64,000 nt of DNA from contig JARBJD010000331.1 in the NCBI GenBank assembly GCA_033064195.1, positions 1 through 64,000 of the forward strand, given 5' to 3'. A model generated the notes under the pieces. That model made no database searches and had not been told where the DNA came from. It was given only the letters and a program-made list of their open reading frames with translations. The DNA comes from Blattamonas nauphoetae. Taxonomy: Eukaryota; Preaxostyla; Oxymonadida. The translations under genes and the position numbers were made by a program. Each line of letters starts with the position of its first letter. The first letter of the stretch is position 1. This document shows positions 10,760-22,275 of the stretch, piece after piece.

Positions 10760-12368
10760 ATGTGAAGTTTAGTTCCATTTTACGTTCGTGTAAGTTTCCA
10801 TAAGACTCTCACCTTGTGAGGTTCGAAGTCTCTTCGAGAAAACCCGATACTCCATTGGGGATCATTCTATCGTGATCCTACTTAATGACTAACACTGGCG
10901 AAGTCCTTGAAGGAATAAGCATTGGGTGGGCATGATTTACGGTCCCATCTAAGTGATGCCAACATGAACCCCGGAGCGGATTTATTAAATCCACCGTCTC
11001 CAACACAACCTCCAAGTAGTTCTACGCATTAATCACAAGGGCACCATTTTGCCTGAGCATCAAGGGAAATTACGTCGAGGTCTCACACTTGAACATTTTG
11101 GACCTACTCTTCATATGCGAAATAAAAAATCCGAAAAAAAATAAATTGGCCTTAATTTTGAAAATTCCCATAAGTCCAGATAATGTTGTCAGATCACTCT
11201 AGAAACATGATAAATGTACTTGCCGTGTCGATATTGACCTTGTTGGTACAATTTTGGGTGGTCACAAAAATAAAGGTCAATTTTTAAAAATTCATTTTTT
11301 ATTCTCTTTGGAGTTACTTCATCGAGTGGTGGACTTTTCAAAATGAAAATCAAATTTTGACCTGGGGCACCTAGTCCACCTGGGTCACCATTTAGTCCGG
11401 AATAATCAATGAGGAGAAAAATAATCGATTCGTCATTATTGATTCGGAGATTCGTCGATGGAGTTCTTCTCTGTCTTTCCTCTCAAGTGAGGTTTTCTCT
11501 TTGCTCTGAACCATTCGTCAAGTCTCGCTTTGTATACTTTATCATCACCAATCACTCGATAGTGAAAAGGAATGTGTACTTTCTTGTACTCATCAATGAG
11601 TTCACAATTATGCTTTCTCAGTTCGTTTTCAACAAAGATTGAGTGTAATGCTTACGCTTCATCTTGTGTGTTCTGACTCCTTTCATCCATTGTGATGGTT
11701 TGATTCTCCATTCAACTCCTTCATGAAGATATTTCACTACTGACTCTGATGTTTTGTATTCACCAACGAGTTCACAATTCTCACTGTGTAGTGACTCAAT
11801 GAATTTTTCTTTATTGCAACAGTTATCGAATCTGTGATACATGTTTGGATTCAGATGTGGTCTTGCTCCTTTAATGAAAGCAGGAATGTAAACTCGATAA
11901 ATCTCATCAGGTTTATCTTCACTCGCATAATCGAAAGTACCATGTGCCAAATATGAGGTTCCAGAACGATTCAGAACTGGTTCGGTGATTAGTATTAATT
12001 TTTCATTCTTTAGAGTCTCGTTAAGTTTGTTTGGTGTAAGCTGATTCGTCATTTAATACAAAATAAAAAAATCAGATAATAAAACAATTAACGTTTGTTT
12101 TGTCAATGAATGAAAAAAACCCTTTAGATTTAAGTTTGCTAAATGGGGTCACTTTTTTGACTAAGGAATTGAATTTGAACCCAAAAAAGGTATCCACCAA
12201 AATGCAAGAAAACAAGTATTATCCGGCATTTCGGAATCATAGCTGATTGTACTTTAAAAATAATACTCTGTTCAATCGGAATTGAGAATCACTATTCAGT
12301 TCCCAGTATTATAATTCCCGGACTAATTGCAATATAGGAGCCTATCGATATTCTTCTTCTATACTACT
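10760..12368. repeat. Polinton terminal repeat, copy A
   Basis: About 1.6 kb, nearly identical to 38854-40430 in the same orientation, with an extra stretch near its inner end. The outer tip is CTTCTATACTACT. It contains a conserved non-coding part (about 10860-11110) with a small palindrome GGATTTATTAAATCC and a minus-strand gene at 11436-12052. High identity between copies A and B means they were homogenised or separated recently compared with the decay of the internal genes. Long terminal repeats with a gene inside are known for large Polintons. Confidence 0.85.
11436..12052 (-). pseudogene. Gene inside the Polinton terminal repeat, copy A (broken)
   Basis: Minus-strand gene starting MTNQLTPNKLNETL at 12052, after the gene-start block (ATTTTTTTATTTTGTATTAAATG read on the minus strand). 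The same gene is whole in copy B at 39497-40114. This copy looks broken, about one break. Unknown family; see the copy B entry. Confidence 0.6.
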
Positions 12369-12374
12369 CACTTC
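12369..12374. other. Polinton target duplication, copy A (CACTTC)
   Basis: Six bases directly after the Polinton tip. Its reverse complement GAAGTG directly follows the tip of the other terminal repeat at 40431-40436. Polintons make 6-bp duplications, so the two flanks look like the two copies from a single insertion event. Confidence 0.75.
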
Positions 12375-14396
12375 CTGCATATGCGAATCGAATACACCAG
12401 CTTCATATCCCATAAAGAACTACACAACATCATCCCAGCGCTTCACTTTCGACGCCTCATCTCCGATCACCTCCGCAACCTTCACTCTCTGCACCTTCCG
12501 AGAGATGATCACCGCAGTCGGCTCATTCAATGGCGGAGGCGCGATATTTCTGTCTTCTGGGGCCTCCCTCACCTTCCGACAGTATTCCGTCCCCGTCTGC
12601 CATGTCACCACCGAGAACGATAATAGAAGGGCGATAAACATCATCTGCCCAGAAAATACGCAAAATAAGCTCGAAAATGATCAGTTGACGTTCACGGAAT
12701 GCAAATCAACGGAACTACGAACGAACAATGGCGGATGTGTGTTCAACGGAAAAATGAGGCACAATATGCCTCTGCTGTCGCGATTTACAACATTTCCGCC
12801 GCAACTGTCACTAATTGCTCGTTTGTCGACTGCATGGTGATCGAGAGCGCAACACTCGGCCTTTCCATGATCGCATCCTTCAATTTTCTGACATCTCTTC
12901 TCTTTCGAGGCTGTTCGGCTGAAAATGTTGAAGCTTCGACGTCGGGTGCTCCGAATGTGTATTTTCAACCGACGACGACAGCGAATAGCACACTCGTCCC
13001 GCAGATCACATCCACTCCGACTGTCGAAGCATGTTCAGTCACGATCAATGGAAATGTAGCATCAGTGGAAGTGAGGACGAAGGAAGTGATTGGAGGAGCG
13101 ATGGGGGTTCTGTTGGAAGGCTGCCTTGTACCTCGTTTAATGTTCGTGGTGTTCGACGCGAGTGGACAGAACTCGTCGATTGGGACAGCGACCGTGTCGT
13201 CGGGAGCAGATGGGATTCTTCCGTCAGCCGAATACACTCTCCGCTCCTTCGTCCTTCCTGGGGATATTGGGTCTCACCTCTTCTCTACGTCGGCGATTAG
13301 AAAAGATGCGAACACGACAACAATCACAGTGAAGGGAGTGACACTTCCGGAAGGAAGTTATTCGATGCTCGTTCAGAGCAATGGACCTCAAGTCAACATT
13401 TCGTTGTCTCGCACCGATTCGCAGACTTTGGTTGGAGATGTGCCTCTTTCTCCATCTGATGCCGAAGGAAGACTGAACTTGTCGGCAGAATCAAAAATCA
13501 TTCGAATTGAACACAAGAAGGATGGAACGAGAATGACATTCGACGACTTTACATTCTCACCTTCTCCACTCCTTCTGAACAAGTTTGAATCGCGTCTGTC
13601 GTCTCTCGCTCACTGAATGGACCGAAAGAAGTGATGTCTGTCGTCTTTGGTGGATTCTTACTCCCCCCTGGAACAGGAACGATTCACTTCAAGTCTGTGG
13701 ACAGTGCCGCTGAGTTGGAATGTGACCTCTCGATCACTGATTCGACAACTTGTTCGATTGTGTTCCCAGTTGGATGGGAAGAGAATACGACTCATCTGTT
13801 GTTTGGGACGACATACTCTGTGCAATCAGCGTCGTGCAAGTCAGTTCCGATTGTGATTGACTCTGGAATCAGATTCGTTTTCGGTTTCAGTTGTTGGATC
13901 AAACTTTCCATCAGGTAGCAAGTACACGGTGAGTCTCTCGTCGTCTCGATCATTCGAGATCACATTCAGCACAGGAACATCAGGAACAGTGAAAGCTTGT
14001 CTCCTTTCGGAAATCTAGTTCAACACGACATATTCGATTGTGAGTGTGACAAAAGGAGGAGAATACGTGCTGTTGAACCAGACGAGCCTGAAGACGCCAC
14101 TTGGAGCGTTTTTGGAGAAAGTGGATACTGCTCTGAACTCCTTGAACAAGAACAATGTGTTGTTGACGTTGTCAGGGAGTCGAATGATGACAGGCGCACA
14201 CACACTAACATTTGATGAACAAAGCAACTCCACACCAATGAGCATTTATGTGTCAATCAATACAGTGACGTCAGGAAGAGGAGAGGAATGTCACTCTGGA
14301 TTGTTCGACCTCCAAACTGATCTACCTCTTCACACTTATCTCTTCGTGGAGTTTCTTATTCTGTTTCTTCCATTGATATACATATTCATCTTTTAG
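12369..14396 (+). pseudogene. Host secreted beta-helix repeat protein, 3' part
   Basis: Coding sequence with beta-helix-type turns (FTLCTF, FNGGGAIFLSSG, LTFTECKS, NNGGCVF, VTNCSFVDC) followed by a repeated extracellular module (LPEGSYSMLVQSNG, LVGDVPLSPSDAEG, GTIHFKSVDSAAELECDLSI). The reading frame is entered from the Polinton edge at position 12370 (TSCICESN), with no start codon, and continues a frame found left of the other Polinton end (minus strand from 40436). Frame changes lie near 12700, 13590 and 13890, and an in-frame TAG near 14017, so this host copy is a pseudogene. It ends at 14396 with a hydrophobic stretch that may be a membrane anchor. Such proteins are probably surface or secreted; their role is unknown. 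Confidence 0.7.
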
Positions 14397-14449
14397 ACAT
14401 TCACATTTCGATTGAAAACCGGAAAATTGAGGAAAATATAGATAAGCTT

Positions 14450-15560
14450 AATTAAGTCATTGATCTCAGTCCCAAAAACTGGAACGGAGATCGATCGATC
14501 TCAGTTTCTGCTTGATTGATCTCATGTATCAAAGGTCTGCTGATGATGATCAAACGCCGGGCTCGATCAGGAGGCAGTACGGCCTTCTCAGACTTCCCGC
14601 GCCACAAATTCCCCACAGCTGGTACTCCTCCCGCAAGCATAGCCGTCGCTCCCTTCTCCGACGCCTCCCAAATCAGCGTCGACGACGAGATCTTCACCAA
14701 TCGCGTCCAGCGCGTCCTCGAACAATAAATGCGGATAGGGACGATCATTCTTGTCCGCGACTCCACCACACAGACTCTCCGCCGTACCACAAAAATGGAG
14801 GCGCAGCGGAGCGACTTCAGGAAAGGCAAGACATGCTTCGAACTCGAATCCATCTTCGTCTACTCTGCCTCACCCCTCTCCGATGTGAATGTCGCTCTGG
14901 ACAATCAAGATCATCGCGCCGGACGAGTTCGTCGAGGTTGTGTTCCCCGAAGAGTTCAACATCGTCGTCGGCGCTGTGCAAGGCAGCACTGGTCCGAAGA
15001 AGCCGAACCACACCATGTCTGTTCCATCTGGTGGGGACAGCGACGCTATAACGAAGAGAGTATCACAAGCTTTCCAAATACCGAAGCTCCAACTCGCTCA
15101 GATTCTACAGCCACTCTGCCTCAGAAGAAGCTGCCTTTTCCATCCATCTACCTCATCGATCTCTACAGAGTTCACAGAGTGTCTTCCATCTCTCCTTCAT
15201 TCTCCTTCTTGCTTCCCCTTCTGCTCGACACTGGTGTGGCGAACTGCGGCGAGTCCAGCGCAGACACAACTTGCGGTGTTGGGTGTGATGCCCACTCTCG
15301 GTGAGCTGTTTCTGCTGTGTCGGAGCGGAAGAAGGGCGGGCTGGGCGGATGGACAGTCTCGTCCAGTCTGGCTCCATACTCGTCCTCTCCCTCCATTCGC
15401 ACAGTATTCTCGCCTTCTGCCTCCTCTCCCCGTCCACATCTCGCCCATTGTCCAGCGTCTACTCTCCCCTCCAACGACGAGAGTGGTCTCACGTTCCTCT
15501 TCATCTCTGACATCAAACTCTCCTGATCTCTCACGGTTTCTTCTTCTAATTCGTATGTTC
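14450..15560 (+). pseudogene. Eroded host coding remnants
   Basis: GC-richer stretch with good codon-like composition but no intact gene. One frame encodes SVDDEIFTNRVQRVLEQ, then a TAA and MRIGTIILVRDSTTQ. After a frame change near 14890 it reads IKIIAPDEFVEVVFPEEFNIV. A Cys-rich patch follows at 15240 (CGESSADTTCGVGC). It could be the tail of a member of the beta-helix family or another host gene. Around 14450-14520 there is an A/T-rich stretch with GAGATCGATCGATCTC. Confidence 0.35.
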
Positions 15561-15607
15561 GATATGGCAGATTATTTTAGACAAGTCACAACTTGGGTCT
15601 GATCGTC

Positions 15608-17564
15608 ATGTTTTCTAAATATTGTGTCCCAAAGAAAACGAGAGAATGGAGGGCAAGGCAAATCATCAAGAGAGCAAAAGAGCTTGATCCTGACAACTAT
15701 GAATCTCTCCTTCAGTATACCATCGAACACACGAAAGAAGGCCAAGTGGTAGAAGACAGACTTCGAATAAAACATCAAGGTTGGCCATTGCTCTTTTCAC
15801 ATCTGGTTTTGTTTTCATTAGCGTCTTTTGATCGTCTTTTGAGTCAGCTTCGCCTGAGTTACTTCGCAATGAGTAAACATTCTAAGATTCTCTTGCTAAC
15901 AGCGCTTCTCCACGTCATATCGTTCAATGACTTCAAAAAATATCAATTTGGAATCGATAGGAACACCTTACGCCAACCCTATCGCAACATGCAGACCAAT
16001 TCATATCCACCAGATCGTCCTCGTCGCCCTTTGCTAAATTCGCGCAGCATCTCAATGGACACCAAACTCCTGGTTTGGCAGTTCATTCACACAAATTCCA
16101 CAGAATCATGTACCTCCCAAACCAAGAAGTCCCGATTAGATTTTGATCTGAGTCGAGTGTCAAGTCAGTGCGACGCGGAAGACAAGATCGAGACAACGAA
16201 GAGACGATCTAATCCGTTTCAATGGGAATGGACGGCAAGAATCTTAAATGATTCCAAAATCAACCTTTTTAAGAAATTCAAGGAACAACATCCAGCTACA
16301 AAATTATCAAAGACTTCCTTCGACAAATTTTGTAAGAACATGGGCCGGCCGAGACGGCGCACTGATTGTTGCAATCGGTGCGCCAGACTAGATGAAGTAA
16401 ATAGGCAAATCAACGTCATACAGGGAGAGGGAAAAGAACCTGAAAAATCATTGATTGAAGAGAGTATCACGTTAAGCAATCACAAGCGTCATGCACAAAT
16501 AACGCGTGAAGCATACCATCATCAGATTTCCATCCTGAACAACTCAGAAGCCGTCTTGGTGTTCGATTTTAAAGAAAATTGGAGGTTATGCATAGCGGAG
16601 CAACAAAATTCAAAGGATTTTTACCGAAAGCAGCAGATCACACATTTAGGTTTCACACTAATCACCAAAAATCAAGGAGGAGCGCCGACCCATCAATATT
16701 TTCATTTCTTATCGAAGTTCCTAAATCATGACGGACCGTTTGTGATACACTGTTTTCGGGAGTTATTACTGTTTCCTGTGTTCAAACGATTGACAAAGCT
16801 CCAATTATGGTCTGATACCGGACCGCATTTTCGTTGTGGGACATTTCTCACATTTGTCTTGCACGGAATCAAAGCTTATCTCCCTTCTTGCACTGTTTCC
16901 ATGTCCTTCTTCAACGAAGGACATGGAAAAAATGAATGTGATGGCTCATTTGGAAGACTGTCAAGTTGTTTACGCTGGAATCCCATTGACACGAAAATCA
17001 AGTCAGTGTCCGATCTCGTCAACTATTTCCGCAATCAAGTTACCCTCCAACATTTATCGACATCACACTCATTTCAAGAAGTGAACTTGAACGACTCAGA
17101 AATCTTCAACAACTATTCAATCGTAGGGATCAAGGATTACCTCCATTTTCGTGAACGCAATGGGGAATGTTTTGGATCACCATTTCTCAGTATTCCCTTT
17201 ATCAATTGGATGAAATTGACACTGATCAAACAAACAAAATGCACACCAAGGGTTCTGAAGTCTTACCCCGAACAAATTCCAGTTGATGAAGTCTCAATCA
17301 AACAGGAAACATCAAACAGAATCAATCGCAGAGATAAAATGTTGAACAGTGGTTCAACTTATGCTGATGAATATAACACTGTCAATTCAGCATGAAAAAT
17401 CACAGAAACGGAAACGAAGACAAACTACTCCACAGATTACCAAAAGAATGAGATTTGCAGATGATGATGACTTTGTGGAACGGATAAGACCAAGTTGTTC
17501 CATTCAAAGTCGACCGCCATCTCAACGAAATGCTGGGAAAGACCTTGCCAAGATCCCGGGTTAG
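15608..17564 (+). mobile_element. DDE-type transposase of unclear superfamily
   Basis: Single frame of 596 codons from MFSKYCVPKKTREW to the TGA at 17395. A basic second frame (HEKSQKRKRRQTTPQ to KIPG, 17396-17564) looks like its tail after a one-base shift near 17390. Core motifs in order: VLVFDFKENWRL (about residue 320), LWSDTGPHFRCGTFL (about 400), FFNEGHGKNECDGSFG (about 435). The D...D...E spacing and the motif pair SDTGPHF/EGHGKNECDG fit a DDE transposase. A similar pair (SDG...F and HGK.xCDG) occurs in poorly described eukaryotic transposons. A Cys pair in TDCCNRCARLD may bind zinc. No terminal repeats or target duplication were found, so the element limits are unknown. Confidence 0.65.
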
Positions 17565-17810
17565 AACAAGACGAAGACAAGTTAGACACAAATGCCTTTG
17601 ATTACGAACATTGCAATAATTACTTCAATCTTTTTTTATAAATTTAAACATAAAATGAAGGAATGAGTGTCAGGCAGTTGTGACATCCATTGTGGAATCT
17701 GCCATATGTCTGCACTGAGAACTGATCAGTCTGCGCCAGTTCAACTTGAAGTGTATCATCTCCCCCACTCACCCTCTTCCCCAACACTGTCGACCGACGC
17801 GGTGTCGATC

Positions 17811-18210
17811 TTTCAACAAACCGAGGCCCCTCTTATACGAGATGTGGTCTGAGTAAGGGCCGGTCAATGAGCCGACTGAACGAAACACTTCAAGATTTAG
17901 AGTTGTCTGTTCCTTACTCTTTTTCCAATCGCTGAGGCAGAGCCACAAGGGATGGGGACTGTCGCAATGCGACGAGAAGAAAGGGCAAAAAAGTTATAAG
18001 GGCCTGATCACAGAAAATCCTCAACGAGGAACAAAAAACTGTGACAGGACTTTGAAAAGAGTCCCAAAGGGAACTCGGGAAGTCTTCTGCTCTCCTCGCG
18101 GCTTGTGGAAGCAGGGACAGAAGAGGGGCCTCGGTTTGTTGAAAGCACCGCCCTTCTAGTAGGTGCTGTCCAAACCTCGGCCCCTCTTATACGAGACTTG
18201 AAAGGAATTA
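17811..18210 (+). repeat. Repeat family R1, copy 1
   Basis: About 400 bp homologous to 53041-53450. Left arm TTTCAACAAACCGAGGCCCC at 17811 pairs with GGGGCCTCGGTTTGTTGAAA ending at 18144; a third, partly complementary arm CAAACCTCGGCCCCTC lies at 18171. Between the last two is a hairpin GCACC...GGTGC. The unit also holds GTCGCAATGCGAC and CTCGCGGCTTGTGG blocks kept in copy 2. The arms differ between copies in a matched way, so either the structure or an inverted repeat is maintained. Function unknown; either a MITE-like element or a structured RNA. Confidence 0.7.
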
Positions 18211-18571
18211 CAAGAGAGAAACAGAATGAATGAAATGAAGGTGAATGACATATCGTGTCGACTGAGCACTTGTTCGTGGAAATGACCGTGATTTCCCCTT
18301 TAGGGGCTGCCATCAAGTCGCGGGAGCGGCAGAGTTGCCTGTGCTGAAGACGAACGGACAGGCACAGAGCTTCCCGGGTTGCTCATCCGAGATAGGAGAT
18401 AATATGTGCAACGAGGAGGGAGTTGACGACTTGTGGTTGGAGGGCTGTCTTTAACAGTGATCTTGCTTCTATGATTCTGAGCTTGTTGATTCTCGCGAAC
18501 TGGGTTCGTCCCCTCGGTATTGATCAGGGAGGCATTCAGTACTCAATGGTGAAGATGAGTTGTTCATTCTG

Positions 18572-18717
18572 TCAGTGATGTTCATGTCATGCCAGGCGGT
18601 ATGTTCGTTCCCAATGCGGGAGGTCCAGCGCCGATTGAGAAGAAGCTCTTTCGATCAGTGATGTTCGGATCCTGCCGTGTGGTATGTTCGTTCCCAAATC
18701 AGGGAGGTCCAGCGCCG
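18572..18717 (+). repeat. Imperfect tandem duplication, 62-bp units 83 bp apart
   Basis: Units at 18572-18633 and 18655-18717 share TCAGTGATGTTC at the start, GGTATGTTCGTTCCC in the middle and GGAGGTCCAGCGCCG at the end, with a diverged patch after the first 12 bases. No coding potential seen. The rest of 18211-19080 shows no gene. Confidence 0.6.
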
Positions 18718-19095
18718 GCAGGTGGGTGTTCACTTACGCGAATTCTCGCTTTAGAGATCTAATAATTCATCTCACACTGGCCAGTATTTCCGTTGTTCAA
18801 ACATTTCTCCCAAGGAGCCGATTCTGACATCTAGCATCACAGTTGGATTGCTTCTTCTGTTGATCAAGGGGTCACAGTGATTGAATCCGTTTGGAAGCCG
18901 ATAATGACAAGACACATCTCTCGTTGGATCGGTTCACTTGGGGTCCATTTTTCGAGACTCGACTCCTCCATTTTTTTCGTTCAATCAATCTATTTCACTC
19001 TATCTAAGACTTTTTTTGGGGGAAAAAGTCTGAAAATGCGTATCCACCAGACATCCTAGATCGAACCCACAATCCAACTCAAAAATCACACAATC

Positions 19096-19290
19096 ATGAA
19101 AGACACTCTCTTTTTCTTTTTCATCCTCTTATCCATGACTGTTCCTGTGTGTTGTTCTCATCAGTTGATTCCTTTCACAGATTATCACCTCAATCCGCTG
19201 TCAATCAGGACACTCTCCCTCAATCGTCCAGAACCCGACAATATCGTCCATTTTGGCTCACGGAATGAACTGAAAGAATTGAGACAATGA
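19096..19290 (+). CDS. Short secreted protein, 64 aa
   Basis: Frame MKDTLFFFFILLSMTVPVCC followed by a polar segment to ELKELRQ and a TGA. The first 20 residues are a textbook signal peptide with a likely cut after CCS. The length is too short for the secreted families around it, so it may be the surviving N-terminus of a larger secreted protein (the beta-helix proteins start in this way). Nothing recognisable follows directly. 19291-19650 is A/T-rich without a gene. Confidence 0.45.
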   Translation: MKDTLFFFFILLSMTVPVCCSHQLIPFTDYHLNPLSIRTLSLNRPEPDNIVHFGSRNELKELRQ

Positions 19291-19659
19291 ACTTTCACTC
19301 ATATAAGAGCGAACACATTTGAATGTCGAGGTATGCCCGACCTGTGAATCGTCTTCTGATCATTTCGTTTATTCAATGACCGAGTCATATATTGGCTCCC
19401 AATATCTTCAAAATTTCATATTTTCCTTCTTCGTCATTGTTTCTATTCTCTTAATTGACTTCCATTCATCATTAAGGTCATAATCACCCTTCCACGTCAA
19501 AAATCATCGTTCATTTTCTCAACTGAACACTCCAAGCAGATCTCACTGATCATCTGTAGTCGCGCAAGCTCCTTCACTCCAATATCCGTGATTGTACTCC
19601 TATTGTGCCAGTAACATCTTACCAGTGTGACTCGATCTTTCGTCACCCTCCCTTTGCTT

Positions 19660-22236
19660 TTATCAGAGTAACTTTATCATTGGCCGAGGTTCTCATGATC
19701 TGAACAGGATTAATCGTATTGATTTCGGTCTTGCGAAAGAACACACACAGGAAACGGCGAAGAATACCCCAAACGCAGTCATGTCGGTTTCAGAGGAACA
19801 GTAAGAAATGCCTCGCTCCGAGCGCATCACTTTAAGGATCTCGTTCGAGTTGACGATCTTTGATCGGTGTTGTATTGCTTATATGAGTTCTTAATTGGTA
19901 AGCTTCCATGAAACGATCTGAAGTCACGCCATACAACAGGAAACCCACCCATCGACTTCTTCGCTTGGGAACGAGATGCTCAGAAGGAAAAGGAGCAGAA
20001 TCAGGAACAAACAAACAATCTGACAAAAACAACGAGATGAACAACGCACTCGAAGTAAACAGAACAAAGAACAACAGGAAATCAAGTCTGCGAAAAACCG
20101 TCCGACGAGCACAAAACATCGCGTTCTTCACGATTCACGCAACCGGAAATCAAACCATTTGACAAAGAGCGACATGAAAGAAGAAAGCTCAGTAGAATCA
20201 GCAAGTACCACCGCAGACCGTAGAAACAGTATCACCCGTCCAATCTCACGTTCCCCCTTCAGTTCGCATCCACAAACATTCCAATTCCTCGCCCTTGCAG
20301 TTCAGAATGGATTATCCGACACAAACAGCCCCTCAACAAATTCCTTCCCAGCTCCACAACAATTGCTCACCTCTTCTGTTCAACATGTCGAAGGAAGCCC
20401 CACAGAGCAGCTGTCTCCCCTTCTCCAACACAACTTCACCGCAAACTCCGGCACACCCACCCCAACCCCCACCTTCTCCCCACTCGCCACAAACCCCTTC
20501 ATGAACCTCGTCCACTCCACACGCACCAACACCCACCACCCAGACACCGACAAATATCTTTCTTTGAACAATCTCAACGAGACGACCGAATCTCTCTCGC
20601 AGTGATCAACTTTTACGTCGTTCTCGTTGGTTTCAGCCAATCCATCCACACCACAACCGACACTCGCTCTCTTTCCCACAAATTGTTCGATCACAACACT
20701 GACCATGAGCAGAGCAGATTCGGAAATCACGCTTTCGTCTTTCTTAACCGACACTGGGAGTCTGCATTCGATGGGTTTGATCGCGCAGACGGAGGGGATC
20801 ATGGAAGGAGGGCAGAAGCTCTCCCCACGCAACGAGTCGCACAACACGCTGAGCAGAAGCACAACACAGGTGGAGAGGAAAGAGAAAGGATTTGAATCAA
20901 CAAACAGACTCCACTCGAAACACACAATGGACAGCAACACACTCCAAACACCGGAGCCTCTCTCACCGCCTCCCCCCTCCGCAAACAAGCGCATCGAAGC
21001 CTCGTCCAACCTCGCGCACGCCTCGTTCACCTCCCAACAGCTCACCGCCAGCCAAGAAACCGGAGAGAAGATCCACAACGGTTCGTCTGGCGACATTTCT
21101 TCGACATTCTCAGCCACACCAGCAAACTCCACGACAGACTCGCCACTCTACGGAAGCGACCATCAACGGAATACGTCAAACGAGCCGACGTCGTTCCGCA
21201 CCCGTCGCGGATCGGTTCGGCCTTTATGCAGCCAACTTACTCACAGCGCGCACTCTTCCTTCTCAACCCGAACAGACAGCTCGAGCAGTCGGAGTCCCTT
21301 CCGAACGTCCCGCGCACGTCGTCTGAGGATTCTGGCCTCTTCTCTTCGGACGATGGCATGGATGGACTGTTCAAAAGTCGTTCGGCTCCTCATTTCTCGT
21401 GTCAGCACACCAACGTCAGTTTTGATTCGATCCTGCATTTCTTTTCATCTCATCGCTGTGTCTACCACAAATCAAAGCTGCACTCACTCCTCCACACTTT
21501 TCCCCACCACACCTCCAAAACCCATCACGGCTCCTCCGACGAGCTGTGGACGCCCGAAGTGCCCGAGAAGACCCAGCCGCCAGTCTCGCCCATCGGCTCC
21601 ACGTCGAGCACACCTCCCACCGACCACAGCGCGCACGTAGGCCGGATGCGAGCGATGTAGTCGGAGCCTGTTCTGTAGGTGTTGGAGGGGGGCGGACTGG
21701 ACGTCACGAAAAAAGATGTTCTGTCCGTCGGCGAGGAACGTGCCGACGTATTCGATGAAGAAAGCAAAGACATCCCAGACCATCGAGGACATCCCGCCCA
21801 TCCCTCAGCATGAATCACAGTACATCCAGCTGGACAACACACACTCCAAACGAGAGCGAGGCGCCCCACAACAGCCTCCACTCGACCAACCCCAGCTCGA
21901 CGCAATCAGACTCTCTGCCAACCCCAACCGGCAGTCCTTCCCGCAGATGGGACGCAGCCAGATGTCGTCAAGCCACGGACACAGCCACCACAGCCAACAA
22001 CAGACCGACCTTCAAGGCCTCCTCCTTCACAGAGCGGGCAGTACGGAATGGTTGAAGGTGTCTCGCCTCATTCGGGGATGATGCCTGGGAAGTCTCTCCT
22101 CCAACAGCAGTCCCTGGCCAGAGGATCGGCAAATGCACCAAACATGATTCCTCGTCCACTAAAGCAGCAGAGCTCGACAGATCAGAAGAAAAAAAGACAG
22201 AAGACGGGATCCGATGTGGGGTCTCTCCTTCGGTAG
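19660..22236 (+). pseudogene. Casein-kinase-1-like protein kinase, decayed
   Basis: Kinase C-lobe motifs in order: NFIIGRGSHD then RIDFGLAKE (DFG, near 19710), and after a frame change GFRGTVRNASLRAHHF, then DDL*SVLYCLYEFLIGKLP*. These match the CK1/TTBK pattern DFGLA, FRGT, DDLWS, LPW. Both tryptophan positions are TGA codons. The N-lobe and the HRD region are missing. A long Ser/Thr/Pro/Gln-rich tail follows in shifting frames (20159-22236), ending in a basic stretch KKKRQKTGSDVGSLLR that could be a nuclear signal. Gene remnants of this kind fit the large kinase sets of oxymonads. Confidence 0.6.
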
Positions 22237-22275
22237 TTCATCATCAATTCCCTCGCCCCGTACTGTGGAAATGCG

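Larger units (their letters stand above)
1..12368 (+). mobile_element. Polinton/Maverick, right-hand piece (fossil)
   Basis: Large virus-like DNA element cut by the window start. Gene order from the left is retroviral-type integrase, small coiled protein, packaging ATPase on the other strand, two unknown genes, two small basic or hydrophobic proteins, capsid-type protein, small protein, second capsid-type protein, unknown gene, then a 1.6-kb terminal repeat with its own gene. Integrase plus packaging ATPase plus capsid genes is the Polinton hallmark set. The outer end reads AGTAGTATAG inward, and Polintons begin with AG. It is followed by a 6-bp flank CACTTC. Most genes have a T-rich block just before the start codon. 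The piece is broken, with roughly ten or more breaks, yet protein similarity between its own capsid paralogues is still clear, so it is old but not ancient. The DNA polymerase is not in this piece; its N-terminal region lies in a second piece at 37229-40430. Confidence 0.85.

Noticed and set aside
19660-20160. TGA read as Trp in the CK1-like gene (DDL*S and LP*)
   Set aside because: Both conserved Trp sites are TGA, but the gene has other frame changes and a missing N-lobe, and genuine genes in the window end with TGA and use TGG for Trp.
20380-21132. 250-codon minus-strand frame as a gene
   Set aside because: Shadow of the Ser/Thr/Pro-rich + strand tail of the kinase pseudogene; the minus product is compositionally odd and has no motif.
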